Source of the DNA: Tissierellaceae bacterium
GTDB lineage: Bacteria > Bacillota > Clostridia > Tissierellales > Tissierellaceae
Assembly: GCA_029264075.1 (NCBI GenBank)
Contig: JARICQ010000103.1
Span: 1-6,245, forward strand
Direction of reading: 5' to 3'
Length of the DNA stretch: 6,245 nt
In this document: piece after piece, positions 5,824 through 6,245 of the stretch
Layout of the letters: every line of letters begins with the position of its first letter
How positions within the stretch are numbered: position 1 is the first letter of the stretch
Position numbers and translations under genes: made by a program
The notes under the pieces: generated by a model
The model's input: the letters and a program-made list of their open reading frames with translations, nothing else
Databases searched by the model: none
Told to the model about the DNA's origin: nothing

Positions 5824-6174
5824 TTATAAATCTACTAGCCCCAAACTTATCTTGAGACATTTGTCTACTACTTCCATCATTTCGTCATTAAACCTACCAA
5901 TTCTTTCCCTGAGTCTTTTCTTGTCTATAGTCCTTATCTGCTCCAGAAGGACTACCGAGTCCTTTGGAAGACCATAGTCTGGAGCAGTTATTTCTACATG
6001 AGTAGGTAGCTTTGCCTTGTTTATTTGTGACGTAATGGCGGAAATTATAATAGTAGGACTATACTTGTTTCCTATGTCGTTTTGAACGACAATCACAGGA
6101 CGTACTCCACCTTGTTCTGATCCAACTACGGGGCTCAAATCTGCATAGAAGATATCCCCTCTTTTAACTATCAT
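5824..6174 (-). CDS. ndoA: MazF/EndoA (PemK-like) mRNA interferase toxin
   Basis: At 116 residues it has the same length as Bacillus subtilis EndoA (NdoA) and matches it closely from memory: MIVKRGDIFYADLSPVVGSE at the N-terminus, QGGVRPVIVVQNDIGNKYSP at 21-40, and VLLEQIRTIDKKRL at 75-88. The catalytic pair known for this family, R25 and T48, is present, so it should be an active ribosome-independent endoribonuclease. It cuts single-stranded RNA, probably at UACAU as in its Firmicute relatives, and acts in the cytoplasm as a dimer held inactive by the antitoxin. The ATG overlaps the antitoxin's TGA (ATGA), with GAGGTG 9 bases upstream, so the two are coupled. In Bacillus and its relatives this pair follows alr (alanine racemase); whether alr is upstream here cannot be seen. 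Transcription ends at the hairpin 13 bases downstream. Confidence 0.97.
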   Translation of the reverse strand: MIVKRGDIFYADLSPVVGSEQGGVRPVIVVQNDIGNKYSPTIIISAITSQINKAKLPTHVEITAPDYGLPKDSVVLLEQIRTIDKKRLRERIGRFNDEMMEVVDKCLKISLGLVDL

Positions 6175-6245
6175 AACATCTCACACCTCTTTAAATTTGC
6201 CTCGTATATGGCTAGATCCATTATATCTTCTTCCATACCTAACTC
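6171..6245 (-). CDS. C-terminal end of a MazE/EndoAI-like antitoxin, 5' end cut off by window edge
   Basis: The last 24 codons of an open frame end at TGA 6173-6171, overlapping the mazF ATG by 4 bases. The visible tail has an ME-x(7)-A-x-YEA pattern. This resembles the end of Bacillus EndoAI (ndoAI/ylxI), where an acidic helix with an EYEAE segment follows the ribbon-helix-helix DNA-binding domain and occupies the toxin's RNA-binding groove. The DNA-binding part is outside the window. Identity rests mainly on position and overlap with mazF, and on this weak tail match. The partner would neutralise the toxin and repress the pair's own promoter, by family knowledge. Confidence 0.75.
   Translation of the reverse strand, partial: ELGMEEDIMDLAIYEANLKRCEML

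Noticed and set aside
1..6245. Insertion sequences, phage genes, CRISPR arrays, tRNAs or a defence system
   Set aside because: No transposase or integrase motifs, spaced direct repeats, cloverleaf sequences or paired defence effectors were found on either strand. The mazF pair is of the common chromosomal EndoA type and does not by itself indicate a defence island.

Overview
The window looks like chromosomal DNA from a low-GC, Gram-positive anaerobe of the Clostridia/Tissierellia type. The grounds are an AT-rich sequence (roughly one third G+C by eye), heavy use of AGA, ATA and CTA codons, strong AGGAGG-type ribosome binding sites, and a MazF/EndoA toxin very close to the Bacillus protein. 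The genus cannot be fixed from this window. Every gene lies on the minus strand, so the order of transcription runs from the right edge to the left edge.

Right end (5815-6245): the last 24 codons of a ribbon-helix-helix type antitoxin overlap by 4 bases the start of a complete MazF/EndoA mRNA interferase gene (ndoA). The pair ends in a strong rho-independent terminator (5780-5810). Between the mazF stop codon and the hairpin lie two overlapping UACAU pentamers, the cleavage sequence known for Firmicute MazF enzymes.

Rest of the window (1-5781): a promoter with a perfect TATAAT box, whose -35 region sits in the U-tract of the mazF terminator, opens a tightly packed seven-gene operon. In order of transcription it encodes a small signal-anchored or secreted protein of unknown function; a GNAT acyltransferase with a second, diverged half; a PIG-L/LmbE-type zinc N-deacetylase; a GT4 glycosyltransferase; a DUF4330 single-pass membrane protein; a 184-residue protein with two membrane segments; and an O-antigen ligase/polymerase-like (Wzy_C) integral membrane protein cut off by the left edge. 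Gaps are 5 to 32 bases, with one 11-base overlap, and several Shine-Dalgarno sequences lie inside or across the stop of the preceding gene. This suggests one mRNA with translational coupling.

Together the operon reads as part of a surface polysaccharide (capsule, teichuronic-like or S-layer glycan) pathway. The GT4 enzyme adds a sugar, the deacetylase and acyltransferase may remodel an N-acyl group on that sugar, and the Wzy/WaaL-like protein polymerises or transfers the finished glycan outside the membrane. DUF4330 and the 184-residue protein would be membrane partners of that machinery. No initiating phosphoglycosyltransferase, flippase or chain-length regulator is visible; if they exist they lie beyond the left edge or elsewhere. 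The least understood parts are the operon's first gene, the DUF4330 protein and the 184-residue protein. No insertion sequence, tRNA, rRNA or CRISPR array was seen, and no gene-free stretch is longer than 110 bases (5714-5823).
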